A DNA stretch of 64,000 nt from Haloarchaeobius salinus (GCF_024464185.1 NZ_JANHAU010000002.1:558001-622000); one strand, 5' to 3'. Counted from the first letter of the stretch, positions 34,363-43,304 are shown. The notes: a model not told the origin generated them from the letters alone. Program-made: numbers and translations.

Positions 34363-35682
34363 GTGATAGCAATCGTCGTCAGCCGTGCGGACTCGGCCTC
34401 GGAGCACATCGGTGAGCACCTGCTCGACCTCGCCGACTGGGAGGCGACGGTCGACGAGGGCCGCCCCGACGCCGACGGCGGCGGGACGGTCCATCGGACC
34501 GACGGGTTCGAGCTCCGCACCTTCGACGAGCTGCACCTCCACCTCGACGGCGTCGCGACGGCGTTCGACGACGCGGAGCTGTTGCTGTTCGCATCGCGGC
34601 ACTCCGGGAACACCGGCCCGCTGCTGACGGCGCACTTCACTGGCAACTTCGGTCCGGCGGAGTACGGCGGCGAGGACGACGCGCTCGCCGCCGCGTGTCC
34701 GAACGCGCAGGCGGCACTGCTGTCGGCGTTCGACCGGCACGCGCCCGACGGCTACGAGGTCGGCATGGAGTGCACCCACCACGGGCCGAGCGACGTGGGC
34801 GTGCCGTCGATGTTCGTCGAGCTCGGCAGCGGCGAGGACGAGTGGGCCGACCCCGAGGGGGCCCGCGCCGTGGCGCGGGCGATTCTCGACATCGAGGGCG
34901 TCGAGCCCCACCGCGAGCGCACCGTCGTCGGCTTCGGCGGCGGCCACTACGTCCCGCGGTTCGAGCGCGTCGGCCGCGAGACCGACTGGGCGGTCGGGCA
35001 CGTCGCGGGCGACTGGTCGCTCGACGCGATGGGCCACCCGGATGAGCACCGCGACGTGCTCGCCCGGAGCTTCGACGCCAGCGGCGCGTCGCTCGCGCTC
35101 GTCGAGGGCGACCATCCGGCGCTCGTCGACACCATCGAGGAGCTCGGATTCCGCGTCGTGAGCGAGACGTGGCTCCGGGCCGTCGACGGCCGGGACCTCG
35201 ACCGCGTCGCCGAGCTGGAGGACGCCATCGCGAGCGTCGACGACGGCCTCCGGTTCGGGGACCGCTTCGACGCCGACGAGTGGGTCGTCCGCGGCCTCCC
35301 CGACGACCTGCTCGCGGCGACGCAGGCCATCGACCGCGAACGGACCTACGACGCCGTCGAGGCACACGCGGTCGCCCTCCAGACGGAGAACGCCGGCAGC
35401 CGGGTCGGCGACCGCGCGGCGTTCGTCCCCGGCGAGTTCGACGCGCTCGTCGACGACATCTGTGACCTGCTGGCCGAGGGGTACGAGACGGTCCGCCGCG
35501 AGGACGGCGTGGTCGTCGCCGTAGAGCGCGCGTTCGACCCCGACCTCGCACACGAGGCCGGCGTCCCCGAGGGCCCGAAGTTCGGGAAGCTCGCCGGCGG
35601 AAAGCCGGTCGAGGTCGGGGGACGGACGGTCGACCCGGCGTCGGTCCGGACCGAGCGGACCGACCGGTTCGAGCTTGGATAA
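34363..35682 (+). CDS. dtdA: D-aminoacyl-tRNA deacylase, archaeal type (DTD2)
   Basis: A 439-residue enzyme that hydrolyses D-aminoacyl-tRNAs, keeping D-amino acids out of translation. The family landmarks are in the N-terminal 270 residues: MIAIVVSRADSASEHIGEHLL, LFASRHSGNTGPLLTAHFTGNFG, MECTHHGPSDVGVPSMFVELGSGEDEW and the later VGFGGGHYVPRFE. The GTG at 34363 is the start suggested by IAIVV; an upstream ATG adds nine basic residues. Residues from about 275 on are a haloarchaeal extension, with its own KFGKLAGGKPVEVGGRTVDP segment at the end. Euryarchaeal enzymes such as those of Pyrococcus are near 270 residues. Confidence 0.9.
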   Translation: MIAIVVSRADSASEHIGEHLLDLADWEATVDEGRPDADGGGTVHRTDGFELRTFDELHLHLDGVATAFDDAELLLFASRHSGNTGPLLTAHFTGNFGPAEYGGEDDALAAACPNAQAALLSAFDRHAPDGYEVGMECTHHGPSDVGVPSMFVELGSGEDEWADPEGARAVARAILDIEGVEPHRERTVVGFGGGHYVPRFERVGRETDWAVGHVAGDWSLDAMGHPDEHRDVLARSFDASGASLALVEGDHPALVDTIEELGFRVVSETWLRAVDGRDLDRVAELEDAIASVDDGLRFGDRFDADEWVVRGLPDDLLAATQAIDRERTYDAVEAHAVALQTENAGSRVGDRAAFVPGEFDALVDDICDLLAEGYETVRREDGVVVAVERAFDPDLAHEAGVPEGPKFGKLAGGKPVEVGGRTVDPASVRTERTDRFELG

Positions 35683-35800
35683 TTCCACCGTACTCTCCGC
35701 CCACTTAATCGCTCGTTAGACAGCCCGCAAATTTCGTCAGACGGTCGTCAGACACCAGGGGAAAGGTAATTAACCTGCATAGTATAAAAGAGGGCTAAGG

Positions 35801-36955
35801 ATGGACTCCATTGTCGAAAACGCTATCGACGAGGCCGAGGGGGAGGCCGAGGACCCCGACGAGGGTGGTCGCCGGGGGACCACCCCGCAGGACGAACCGG
35901 CGCACCGAACCGGCAAGATGACCGACGACGAGCTGGAGGACGTACTGCAGGACCTGCAGACGAACATCACCGTCGTCGGCTGTGGTGGTGCCGGCGGGAA
36001 CACCATCAACCGGATGCACGAGGAGGGCATCCACGGCGCGAAGCTCGTCGCCGCGAACACCGACGTCCAGCACCTCGTCGAGATCGAGTCCGACGAGAAG
36101 ATACTGATGGGCGAGCAGAAGACCGGCGGGCGCGGGGCTGGCTCGCTTCCGCAGGTCGGCGAGGAGGCCGCCCTCGAGTCCCAGGAAGAGATCTACGAGT
36201 CCATCGAGGGCTCGGACATGGTGTTCGTCACGGCGGGGCTCGGCGGCGGCACGGGCACCGGCTCCGCGCCGGTCGTCGCGAAGGCCGCCCGCGAGTCGGG
36301 CGCGCTCACCATCGCCATCGTCACGACGCCGTTCACCGCCGAGGGGGAGGTCCGTCGCACGAACGCCGAAGCCGGCCTCGAACGGCTCCGCGACGTGAGC
36401 GACACGGTCATCGTCGTCCCGAACGACCGGCTGCTCGATTCGGTGGGCAAGCTCCCCGTCCGGCAGGCGTTCAAGGTCAGCGACGAGGTGCTCATGCGCT
36501 CGGTGAAGGGCATCACCGAGCTCATCACGAAGCCCGGCCTCGTCAACCTCGACTTCGCCGACGTCCGCACCGTCATGGAGCGCGGCGGCGTCGCGATGAT
36601 CGGCCTCGGCGAGTCCGACTCGGATGCCAAGTCCACGGACTCGGTGAAGGCGGCACTCCGGTCGCCGCTGCTCGACGTGGACATCTCCGGTGCGTCCTCG
36701 GCGCTGGTGAACGTCACCGGCGGCTCGGACATGAGCATCGAGGAGGCAGAGGGCGTCGTCGAGGAGATATACGACCGCATCGACCCCGACGCCCGCATCA
36801 TCTGGGGGACGTCCATCGACGAGACGCTGGAGGGCAGCATGCGCACGATGATCGTCGTCACCGGTGTGGACTCGCCGCAGATCTACGGTCAGCCCGGCGA
36901 CGACACCGCCGAGCCCGACCCCTCGGTCCAGCAGGACATCGATTTCGTCGAGTAA
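35801..36955 (+). CDS. ftsZ1: Cell division protein FtsZ, FtsZ1 type
   Basis: A 384-residue tubulin-like GTPase that forms the division ring. [11 protein letters not shown] (about residues 62-72) and the signature [10 protein letters not shown] at 148-157 are in the GTP-binding domain. The T7 loop near [12 protein letters not shown] (about 245-257) contains the catalytic acidic residue. An acidic N-terminal extension of 50 residues and an Asp/Glu-rich short C-terminal tail are typical of haloarchaeal FtsZ1. The order ftsZ1-secE-spt5 is conserved in haloarchaea and supports the FtsZ1 label rather than FtsZ2. A TATA-like TAATTAA near 35768-35774 and a TATAAAA at 35783-35789 lie upstream; the first has the better spacing. 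Confidence 0.96.
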   Translation: MDSIVENAIDEAEGEAEDPDEGGRRGTTPQDEPAHRTGKMTDDELEDVLQDLQTNITVVGCGGAGGNTINRMHEEGIHGAKLVAANTDVQHLVEIESDEKILMGEQKTGGRGAGSLPQVGEEAALESQEEIYESIEGSDMVFVTAGLGGGTGTGSAPVVAKAARESGALTIAIVTTPFTAEGEVRRTNAEAGLERLRDVSDTVIVVPNDRLLDSVGKLPVRQAFKVSDEVLMRSVKGITELITKPGLVNLDFADVRTVMERGGVAMIGLGESDSDAKSTDSVKAALRSPLLDVDISGASSALVNVTGGSDMSIEEAEGVVEEIYDRIDPDARIIWGTSIDETLEGSMRTMIVVTGVDSPQIYGQPGDDTAEPDPSVQQDIDFVE

Positions 36956-37030
36956 TCTCCCGTTCTCGTCGCTCGCCGTCGGTTAGCTCGCATCAATAGA
37001 TAGAAAAGCGCTGATACCGAAGCGACGCCC

Positions 37031-37198
37031 ATGAACGTTCCAAAGGACCTCAACTCCTACGTGCGTGTGCTCAAGATGGCGAGCACACCCTCGCGCGAGG
37101 AGTTCTCACAGATCGCCAAGATCGCCGGTGCAGGGATTCTGCTCGTCGGCGTCATGGGCTTCATCATCGCACTCGTCATGGGGTTCCTCCCGGCCTGA
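37031..37198 (+). CDS. secE: Protein translocase subunit SecE (Sss1-type)
   Basis: A 55-residue single-span membrane protein, part of the SecYEG translocon. The cytoplasmic amphipathic helix contains LNSYVRVLKMASTPSREEF, with the classic R-V-L-x-x-x-x-x-P motif of archaeal/eukaryotic SecE. The transmembrane helix covers about residues 30-52 (IAGAGILLVGVMGFIIALVM). It lies 75 bases after ftsZ1 and three bases before spt5 in the conserved trio. Confidence 0.93.
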   Translation: MNVPKDLNSYVRVLKMASTPSREEFSQIAKIAGAGILLVGVMGFIIALVMGFLPA

Positions 37199-37201
37199 AC
37201 C

Positions 37202-37639
37202 ATGCCTATCTACGCAGTCAAGACGACCGCGAGCCAGGAGCGAACGGTCGCCGACATGATCATGAACCGCGAGGAGGAGACCATCCACGCCGCGCTCGCA
37301 CCCGACTCGCTGACGAGCTACGTGATGGTCGAGGCGGACGACTACAACATCATCGAGCGCGTGCTCGAGGACATCCCGCACGCCCGCAGCGTCATCCCGG
37401 GGGAGTCCGACATCACGGAGGTCGAGCACTTCCTCTCCCCGAAGCCGGACGTGGAGGGCATCGCGGAGGGCGACATCGTCGAGCTCATCGCCGGCCCGTT
37501 CAAGGGCGAGAAGGCGCAGGTCCAGCGCATCGACGAGGGCAAGGACCAGGTCACCGTCGAGCTGTACGAAGCGACGGTTCCGATCCCCGTCACCGTGCGT
37601 GGCGACCAGATCCGGGTCCTGGACAGCGAGGAGCGGTGA
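37202..37639 (+). CDS. spt5: Transcription elongation factor Spt5 (archaeal NusG)
   Basis: A 145-residue elongation factor that closes the RNA polymerase clamp with Spt4. Residues 1-82 form the NGN domain ([18 protein letters not shown], and [28 protein letters not shown]), and residues 90-143 the KOW domain ([35 protein letters not shown]). Its last codons and stop lie inside the left arm of an 11-bp hairpin (37627-37660), an unusual arrangement. It forms the ftsZ1-secE-spt5 cluster, with only three bases between secE and spt5. Confidence 0.95.
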   Translation: MPIYAVKTTASQERTVADMIMNREEETIHAALAPDSLTSYVMVEADDYNIIERVLEDIPHARSVIPGESDITEVEHFLSPKPDVEGIAEGDIVELIAGPFKGEKAQVQRIDEGKDQVTVELYEATVPIPVTVRGDQIRVLDSEER

Positions 37640-37758
37640 GCGCCAGCGAACCGCTCCTCGATACGCGAACGGGGAGCCTGCGACCCGTGAGCAGCGAGGA
37701 ACGCTGAGCGCCAGCGAAGCGTTCCTCGGATAGTCGAGCGGGGAACGGAGTGACCCGC
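37627..37758. repeat. Tandem hairpin array across the spt5 stop codon
   Basis: Two 34-base hairpins have perfect 11-bp stems and an identical 12-base loop GAGCGCCAGCGA. Hairpin one is at 37627-37660 (arm CGAGGAGCGGT), hairpin two at 37695-37728 (arm CGAGGAACGCT). Their stems differ at two positions and both changes are compensated on the other arm. Between and after them are smaller hairpins, ACGGG/CCCGT with loop GAGCCTGCGA (37669-37688) and GCGGG/CCCGC with loop GAACGGAGTGA (37738-37758). So the array is two imperfect units of about 68 bases. The first stem includes the spt5 TGA (37637-37639). Confidence 0.85.
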
Positions 37759-38099
37759 GAGACGCCGAAGAGCGCTGACGGGCTCATGATGCTTCTGCCG
37801 GAGGACGACACGAGACCGGGAGAGCCATCGCTCCGAGCCGACGTCCTCGTGAGACGCGGTGGCGATGATACGGGAATGGCGTACCCAGTACGGGTGTGAC
37901 GGACTGGTCGGGGGCCGCGCGAAGCGGCGCTGCAGTGCAAAGGGTCCGAACCCTCCTGAGTCGCGTCTCCCCCCAACCACGACTCAGGTACCGGGATGGA
38001 GCGCGCGGGCGGAAAAAGACCGAATGCCCTACTAGTTAGGCCCGGGTGCTGCTCGGCACGGGGCTGTCGCTCTGGAGGGCGCTCACGGAGCAACCGCCG
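37640..38099. other. 460-base gene-free region after spt5
   Basis: Apart from the hairpin array, I see no convincing protein gene. Reading frames on both strands are Ser/Arg/Pro-rich, unlike acidic haloarchaeal proteins. The middle (37801-37988) contains several hairpins. The right end (38000-38099) is the 3' flank of the leftward zinc-finger gene and has a low-GC CCTACTAGTTAGG patch near 38029-38041. Confidence 0.6.
37801..37988. other. Candidate structured RNA or terminator cluster
   Basis: Stems read off the sequence: GAGGACG/CGTCCTC (37801-37807 with 37842-37848) enclosing GGAG/CTCC (37819-37834); ACCC/GGGT (37883-37895); GCCGC/GCGGC (37914-37928); AGGGT/ACCCT with tetraloop CCGA (37941-37954); CCTGAGTCG/CGACTCAGG (37955-37963 with 37980-37988), whose loop has a C6 run. 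The spacing is compact and the strand is unknown. It does not match the conserved cores of SRP RNA or RNase P RNA that I can recall, nor a tRNA. Confidence 0.45.
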
Positions 38100-38447
38100 T
38101 CAGGACTGGACGGCCTCGCCGCCGAGGCGTTCGACGACGGTCTGGAGGTCGGCCTCGTCCTCGACGAGCTCCTTGATCTCCTCGCGTTCGCGCACCTCCT
38201 CGGAGCTCGCGCCGTAGGCGCGGACGTACTCGGCGCGGGAGTGCTCGTTGAAGGCGTGACGGATGGCGAGGTAGCCGTCGGGGACGACGACGCCACAGAC
38301 CTTGCACTCGCGGCGCTCGTGGTCGGTGCTCTGGTGGACCACGAGGTCCTCGGGCGTGCCGAACCGCTCGCCGCAGCCGTCGATTCCGCATTCCCAGGGC
38401 ATCGGTTGCGCGGAAGTACGCGAGTCCGCTATTTCACTGTTGTCCAT
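38100..38447 (-). CDS. C2H2-type zinc finger protein
   Basis: A 115-residue protein with an N-terminal C2H2 finger, WECGIDGCGERFGTPEDLVVHQSTDH (about residues 18-43), and a second cysteine pair CKVCGVVVPDGYLAIRHAFNEH that with two histidines completes a second finger (about 48-70). The C-terminus (SEEVREREEIKELVEDEADLQTVVERL) is a helical, acidic segment that may dimerise. ATG 38447 is used; the ATG at 38402 would give a shorter form starting MPWECG. Haloarchaeal genes of this kind often follow ftsZ1-secE-spt5. Its partner is unknown. Confidence 0.8.
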   Translation of the reverse strand: MDNSEIADSRTSAQPMPWECGIDGCGERFGTPEDLVVHQSTDHERRECKVCGVVVPDGYLAIRHAFNEHSRAEYVRAYGASSEEVREREEIKELVEDEADLQTVVERLGGEAVQS

Positions 38448-38462
38448 GGTGGCCGGGCTGGC

Positions 38463-38966
38463 TCATCGGTCGTCGACGGTGACGGAGATCCTGTCGGGGA
38501 CACCGTCCCGTGAGTCGGTGATCCGTAGCAGCAGCGAGTGGATGGCGAGGTCGTCGCCGTACCCGCCCGAGGGCTCCTCGACGCGGGCGACGACGTGGAG
38601 GCCGCCGTCGGTGCGCTCGATGCGGTCGAGGTCGAGCCACGTCGCGCTCTGTCTGCCGTACTGGACGACCACGAGGAACGACGCCTCGAAGTCGGTGTCG
38701 CCGAGGAAATTCGGTGGAAGTTCGCCCGAAGCAATCGACGCCATCGCGTCGTCCCTCTCGGTGAACACTCGATGGGCCATCTCTTTGTATCCGGGCTGTG
38801 CCCGTTCACGTGATTCGAACACGTCGTGTCCGACGTGTTCCGCCCTCACCGACATCCCCGGCGGGAGCGACGGCGAGTCGTCGACGACCGTGCTGACGGC
38901 GGAACAGCCACCGAGGAGGGAGGTGAGGGCGACACTGCCGCCCGCGAGGACCGTTCTGCGGCGCAT
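38463..38966 (-). CDS. Tat lipoprotein of unknown function
   Basis: A 167-residue exported protein. The N-terminus MRRRTVLAGGSVALTSLLGGC has a twin-arginine motif (RRRTVL) and a lipobox with Cys at residue 21. The mature part is a compact alpha/beta domain (DTDFEASFLVVVQYGRQSATWLDLDRIE, then LHVVARVEEPSGG and LLRITD), conserved-looking but not recognised. It lies 15 bases upstream of the zinc-finger gene in the same direction. Confidence 0.72.
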   Translation of the reverse strand: MRRRTVLAGGSVALTSLLGGCSAVSTVVDDSPSLPPGMSVRAEHVGHDVFESRERAQPGYKEMAHRVFTERDDAMASIASGELPPNFLGDTDFEASFLVVVQYGRQSATWLDLDRIERTDGGLHVVARVEEPSGGYGDDLAIHSLLLRITDSRDGVPDRISVTVDDR

Positions 38967-39005
38967 ACCTGGTGTACGAATGCAGATACCTTGTCGGTTG
39001 TCACG

Positions 39006-39575
39006 TCACCAGTCGTCGCCGAGTGCGGCCCTGACCTGCTCGTAGCCCGCGCCGTCGCTCCACGTCCGACCGGAGTCCGCGTGCTCGACGACGTAGCGGT
39101 CCCCGCAGTCGCCACAGCGGTAGCGCCCGGGCTCGGTGACGGTCTTCGAGGCGCGGTACCGGCGGGCGCTCCAGTCGCAGTCGTCGTCCCGACAGTGCAG
39201 CAGGTACCGCGGGTCGGCGAACGGCTCGCAGTGCCGCGGTGCGTCCACCGCGTCGGCCTGCTCCCTGAAGCGGGGCCCGTGGCCCGACTCGCCGAAGCGC
39301 TGGAACTCCCAGGCGTGGACGAGCTCGTGCCGGACAGTGTCGGCGACCTCGGCCCAGCCGTGGGTCCGGTACGAGTGCCAGGAGAGGACGATGGTGACAC
39401 CGTGGTCGGGGTCGTACCGGCAGGCTCCGGCCCGGCGGCGCGCGTGCTTCGAGATGTCCCAGTCGACCGCGTCGAGGTCCACGTCGATGTCGACGGTGCC
39501 GGCGTAGGTACGGGCCCACGCGAGCAGGTCCTCGGGTGTGTCGGGGTCCGGTGCGCCGATGCTGTCGCTGGCCAC
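39006..39575 (-). CDS. SprT-like zinc metalloprotease domain protein
   Basis: A 189-residue protein with the SprT/Spartan fold. The zinc-binding HELVH is in VADTVRHELVHAWEFQRFGESGHGPRFREQ (about residues 82-110), and the third His is in the GHGPRF stretch as in SprT. The C-terminal zinc ribbon has CRDDDCDWSARRYRASKTV and YRCGDCGDRYV (two CxxC-like pairs). Eukaryotic Spartan cuts DNA-protein crosslinks; archaeal function is unproven. It lies in a mostly unlinked neighbourhood. Confidence 0.88.
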   Translation of the reverse strand: MASDSIGAPDPDTPEDLLAWARTYAGTVDIDVDLDAVDWDISKHARRRAGACRYDPDHGVTIVLSWHSYRTHGWAEVADTVRHELVHAWEFQRFGESGHGPRFREQADAVDAPRHCEPFADPRYLLHCRDDDCDWSARRYRASKTVTEPGRYRCGDCGDRYVVEHADSGRTWSDGAGYEQVRAALGDDW

Positions 39576-39607
39576 GGTGGATGCTCGGGGGATGGGTGCA
39601 AAAGCGT

Positions 39608-40405
39608 TCAGGCTTCGACGACGAAGCCGCCGCGTTCGAGCGCCTCGTCGACGCTCGCGTCGTCGTGGACGATGGCCGAGACCGCCGTCGTGATGGCTGC
39701 CGGGTCCTCGTGCTGGAAGATGGAGCGGCCCATGGAGACACCGGCCGCGCCGCCGTCCATCGCGCCGCGGACCATCTCGACGGTGTCGCGGTCGCTGCCG
39801 CGCGCGCCGCCGGCGATGAGGACGGGGAGCCGGGTGGACTCGCAGACGTGTTCGAAGGACGCGCCGTCGCCGGAGTAGCCGGTCTTCACGAGGTCCGCGC
39901 CCAGTTCCTCGGCGAGGCGGACCGCGTGCCCGAGCGACTCCGGGTCGGTGCTGTCGACGCCGGGGCCGCGGGCGTACGCCATCGCGAGGACGGGGATGCC
40001 GAAGCGTGCGGCGGTGTCGGTGATTCCCGCGAGGTCCTCGATCTGCTCGGGCTCGTGGTCGCTGCCGACGTTGATGTGGAAGGAGACGGCGTCGGCCCCG
40101 GCCCGGATGGCCTCCTCGACGGTGCCGGTGAGCCGTTTGTCGTTCGTGTCCGGGCCGATGGTCGTCGACGCGTTGAGGTGGACGATGTAGCCCGCGTCGT
40201 TCCTGTGGTCGTGGACGCGCGGCGCGATGCCCTTCTGCGTGAGGACGGCGTCGGCTCCGGCCCGCGTGACCGCGTCGATGGTCGATTCGATGTCCTTCAG
40301 TCCCTGTACCGCACCGAGTGTGATGCCGTGGTCCATCGGGACGACGAGGTAGTTCCCGTCTGTCCCGACGCGACCGAGGCGTGCACGTGTTCCTGGTGTC
40401 GTCAT
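39608..40405 (-). CDS. 2-amino-3,7-dideoxy-D-threo-hept-6-ulosonate synthase (ADH synthase, AroA')
   Basis: A 265-residue class I aldolase-fold enzyme. It makes the precursor of 3-dehydroquinate in the archaeal shikimate route, which bypasses DAHP. YLVVPMDHGITLGAVQGL (about residues 19-36) with the catalytic Asp, AVLTQKGIAPRV, and HINVGSDHEPEQIEDL follow the family. The Schiff-base Lys is in GADLVKTGYSG (about residue 174), and VLIAGGARGSDRDTVEMVRGAMDGGAAGVSMGRSIFQ binds phosphate. It is the last gene of trpC-trpB-trpA-AroA', 27 bases after trpA, which links the start and the end of the aromatic pathway. Confidence 0.93.
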   Translation of the reverse strand: MTTPGTRARLGRVGTDGNYLVVPMDHGITLGAVQGLKDIESTIDAVTRAGADAVLTQKGIAPRVHDHRNDAGYIVHLNASTTIGPDTNDKRLTGTVEEAIRAGADAVSFHINVGSDHEPEQIEDLAGITDTAARFGIPVLAMAYARGPGVDSTDPESLGHAVRLAEELGADLVKTGYSGDGASFEHVCESTRLPVLIAGGARGSDRDTVEMVRGAMDGGAAGVSMGRSIFQHEDPAAITTAVSAIVHDDASVDEALERGGFVVEA

Positions 40406-40432
40406 TGGTTGTCAGTAGTTAGCATATCGCAT

Positions 40433-41254
40433 TTATTGGCCTTCCGGTTTCGCCATATTTTCCGCGCCGGCCGCGACGCCCTCGCTGAGTTCGCGAGCCA
40501 TCGCCTCGAGCCGCTCCGGGACGTCGTCGCCGTCGGCGTCGCCGTGTTCGGCGACGATGTCGACGAGCGCGCTGCCGACGATGACGCCGTCCGCGCCGGC
40601 CTCGACGATGCGTCGCGCCTGGTCACCACTCGACACGCCGAAGCCGACCGCCTTAGGGATGTCGTACTGACTGACCTTCGCCAGCGACTCACCGGTCTGG
40701 TCGCTCACGTCGGCCTTCGCACCCGTGACGCCCATCCTCGCCTGCACGTAGAGGTAGCCCGAGGACAGCTCGACCATGCGCTCGAGGCGCTCGCCCTCGG
40801 TCGTCGGCGCGACGATGAACACGAGGTCCAGCCCGTGCTCGTCGCACGCATCCCGGAGCGGCCCGGCCTCCTCGGCGGGCAGGTCCGGGATGACGAACCC
40901 GGAGATGCCGACCTCGGCGGCGCGTGCGACGAACGCCTCCGGCCCGTCGCTGTCCCCGTACTGGTACAGCAGGTTGTAGTAGGTCATGCAGACGATTGGC
41001 ACGTCCACGTCGAGCGACGACACGAAGTCGAGGTACACCTCGGGCGTGACCCCCGCCTCCAGCGCGCGAACGACCGAGCCCTGGATGGTCGGCCCCTCCG
41101 CGATGGGTTCGGAGAACGGCAGCCCGAGTTCGAGCACGTCCGCGCCGCCGCGCACGAGCGCCTCCACGTACTCCCTGGTGCGCTCGACGCTCGGGTCGCC
41201 GACACAGAGGTACGGGACGAACGCCGGCTCGTCGAAGGCGTCTTCGAGGCTCAT
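40433..41254 (-). CDS. trpA: Tryptophan synthase alpha chain
   Basis: A 273-residue TIM barrel that releases indole from indole-3-glycerol phosphate. [19 protein letters not shown] opens the barrel, with [19 protein letters not shown] as the active-site loop. The E of LELG is the usual proton donor. The second acid, the D of ADGP in bacterial TrpA (D60), is an E here (AEGP). [10 protein letters not shown] and [31 protein letters not shown] form the phosphate site. The ATG overlaps the trpB stop (ATGA), so the two are translationally coupled, and the proteins form the alpha-beta-beta-alpha complex. Confidence 0.95.
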   Translation of the reverse strand: MSLEDAFDEPAFVPYLCVGDPSVERTREYVEALVRGGADVLELGLPFSEPIAEGPTIQGSVVRALEAGVTPEVYLDFVSSLDVDVPIVCMTYYNLLYQYGDSDGPEAFVARAAEVGISGFVIPDLPAEEAGPLRDACDEHGLDLVFIVAPTTEGERLERMVELSSGYLYVQARMGVTGAKADVSDQTGESLAKVSQYDIPKAVGFGVSSGDQARRIVEAGADGVIVGSALVDIVAEHGDADGDDVPERLEAMARELSEGVAAGAENMAKPEGQ

Positions 41255-42552
41255 ATGCCACCTCCGTCGCCGGCTGCACGCCCGAACACGTCCATCGAGG
41301 GCGCGTTTTCGAGCTCGCGCTTCTCCGTCTCCTCGATGACGGATTCGAGGTCCTTGTCCCCGCGCCCGGAGACGTTTATCACCGTCAGCTCGCCGAGCTG
41401 CTCCGGGTTCGCCCGCGCGAACGCGACCGCGTGGGCCGACTCCAGCGCCGGGATGATGCCCTCCTCCTGGGAGAGCAGGTGGAACGCCGAAAGCGCCGCG
41501 TCGTCGTCGACGTTCACGGGTGTCACCCGGGCGGTGTCGACGAGGTGGGCCAGCTCCGGCCCGACGCCGGCGTAGTCCAGCCCGGAGGAGACGCTGTGGC
41601 TCTCGACGACGTTGCCGTCCGAGTCCTGCAGCAGCTTCGTCCGCGCGCCGTGGAGCACGCCCTCGGTGCCCGTCGACAGGCTCGCGGAGTTCGGCGCGAC
41701 CCCGATCTCCTCGTCGACCGCGAGCGAGGAGCCGCCCGCCTCGACGGCGAACAGCGACACCTCGTCGTCGCCGACGAACTCGTGGAACGCGCCCATGGTG
41801 TTCGAGCCGCCCCCGGCGCAGGCGACGACCGAGTCCGGCAGTCGGCCGGCCTTCTCCCGTACCTGTTCGCGAGCCTCCTCGCTGATGACCGATTGGAAGG
41901 TGCGGACCATCTCGGGGAACGGGTGCGGCCCGACGACGCTGCCGATGACGTAGTGGGTGTCCTCGACGTTCGTCGCCCAGTCGCGCATCGTCTCGTTGAT
42001 CGCCTCCTTCAGCGTGCCGCGGCCCGCGGAGACGGGGTTGACCTCGCTCCCGTTCAGCCGCATCCGGAAGACGTTGGGCCGCTGGCGCTGGATGTCGCGG
42101 GTGCCCATGTACACCTCGCAGGGCATGTCGAGGTGCGCGGCCGCCATCGCCGTCGCGGTGCCGTGCTGGCCCGCGCCGGTCTCGGCGACGATGCGCTCCT
42201 TGCCCATGTACTTCGCGAGGAGCACCTGCCCGAGCGCGTTGTTCAGCTTGTGCGCGCCGCCGTGGACGAGGTCCTCGCGCTTGAGGTACACCTCGCACCC
42301 GAGTCGTTCGCTCAGGCGGTCCGCGCGCTGGAGCGGCGTCGGCCGGCCGCCGAAGTCACGCAGGCGACGACGGAACTCGTCGACGAAGCCGTCCTCGTTC
42401 CCGAGCACGTAGCGCTCGTAGGCGTCCTCGAGCTCCTGTACCGCGGGCATCAACGCCTCCGGCACGTACTGGCCGCCGTAGCGGCCGAACGTGCCGGGGC
42501 GGTCGCCGCTCTCGTCGGGTCCGTCTCGTCGTGTCTCGTCGTTCAGGCTCAC
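41251..42552 (-). CDS. trpB: Tryptophan synthase beta chain
   Basis: A 433-residue PLP enzyme that joins indole to serine. The PLP Lys is in [15 protein letters not shown] (about residue 105). [17 protein letters not shown] is the substrate loop, and [13 protein letters not shown] (about 250) holds the phosphate. [23 protein letters not shown] is the classic TrpB1 N-terminus. It begins at a GTG inside the trpC stop codon (GTGA) and ends within the trpA start, so the operon is coupled on both sides. A GTG start is supported by the overlap; no better ATG is available nearby. Confidence 0.95.
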   Translation of the reverse strand: MSLNDETRRDGPDESGDRPGTFGRYGGQYVPEALMPAVQELEDAYERYVLGNEDGFVDEFRRRLRDFGGRPTPLQRADRLSERLGCEVYLKREDLVHGGAHKLNNALGQVLLAKYMGKERIVAETGAGQHGTATAMAAAHLDMPCEVYMGTRDIQRQRPNVFRMRLNGSEVNPVSAGRGTLKEAINETMRDWATNVEDTHYVIGSVVGPHPFPEMVRTFQSVISEEAREQVREKAGRLPDSVVACAGGGSNTMGAFHEFVGDDEVSLFAVEAGGSSLAVDEEIGVAPNSASLSTGTEGVLHGARTKLLQDSDGNVVESHSVSSGLDYAGVGPELAHLVDTARVTPVNVDDDAALSAFHLLSQEEGIIPALESAHAVAFARANPEQLGELTVINVSGRGDKDLESVIEETEKRELENAPSMDVFGRAAGDGGGI

Positions 42553-43304
42553 GCGTACACCAGCTCCTCTGTCGACTCTCGGGGCTCGCCGGCCATAATC
42601 GCACTGCCGACCAGCAGGCCGTCCGCACCGGCCGCGCGCATCCGCCGTACGTCCGCGGGCGTCGAGATGCCGGATTCGGCGACGAGCGTCACGTCGTCGG
42701 GTGCCTCCGCCGCGACGCGCTCGAACGTCCCCAGGTCCACCGTCAGGCTGGCGAGGTCGCGGTTGTTCACGCCGACGAGCGTCGCGTCGGCGTCGAGCGC
42801 GGTCTCCAGTTCGGCCACGCTGTGGACCTCGACGAGCGGCTCGAAGCCACGCTCGCGGGCCGCCGCCACCATCTCGCCCACGTCGTCGACGAAGCGGGCG
42901 ATGACCAGCGCGGCGTCGGCCTCGACGGCGTCGAGGTGGCCCGGTTCGAGCAGGAAGTCCTTGCGCAGCACTGGGACGTCGACGGCCTCGCGTACCCGTT
43001 CGAGGTTCTCGACGCTGCCGCCGAAGTGCTCGGGCTCGGTCAGCACCGAGAGCGCGGCCGCGCCGCCGTCGACCATCGCCCGCGCGAGGTCGACCGGGTC
43101 CTCGGTCCGCGTGCCCTCGGTCGTCGGGCTCGTCGGTTTCACCTCCGCGATGAGTGGTACCCGTTCGTCCGCGTCGGCCGTCGTCAGGGCGTCGGAGAGC
43201 GACGCACCGTCGACGCTGACCCGGTCGGCGGGCACCGTCCGTCGCGCCGCGGCGTCCAGGATGGAGCGGACGGCGGGCGCGAACTCCTCTGTAGCGTTCA
43301 TCAT
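42549..43304 (-). CDS. trpC: Indole-3-glycerol-phosphate synthase
   Basis: A 251-residue TIM barrel that makes indole-3-glycerol phosphate from Cd[16 protein letters not shown] holds the catalytic Lys/Ser, and [26 protein letters not shown] (about 115-140) and [17 protein letters not shown], then [31 protein letters not shown] complete the active site and phosphate gripper. It is the first gene of trpC-trpB-trpA-AroA'. Two starts lie in tandem (ATGATG, 43304 and 43301); the first fits a leaderless transcript. The promoter has TGTACA-like boxes (see 43305-43334). Confidence 0.95.
   Translation of the reverse strand: MMNATEEFAPAVRSILDAAARRTVPADRVSVDGASLSDALTTADADERVPLIAEVKPTSPTTEGTRTEDPVDLARAMVDGGAAALSVLTEPEHFGGSVENLERVREAVDVPVLRKDFLLEPGHLDAVEADAALVIARFVDDVGEMVAAARERGFEPLVEVHSVAELETALDADATLVGVNNRDLASLTVDLGTFERVAAEAPDDVTLVAESGISTPADVRRMRAAGADGLLVGSAIMAGEPRESTEELVYA

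Noticed and set aside
37941-37954. AGGGTCCGAACCCT, which looks like a tRNA T-arm.
   Set aside because: The loop is four bases rather than seven, and no anticodon or acceptor stems flank it.
37590-38093. A minus-strand frame of 167 codons across the spt5 3' region.
   Set aside because: It is Ser/Arg/Pro-rich, not acidic, lacks motifs and overlaps the hairpin array and spt5 itself.
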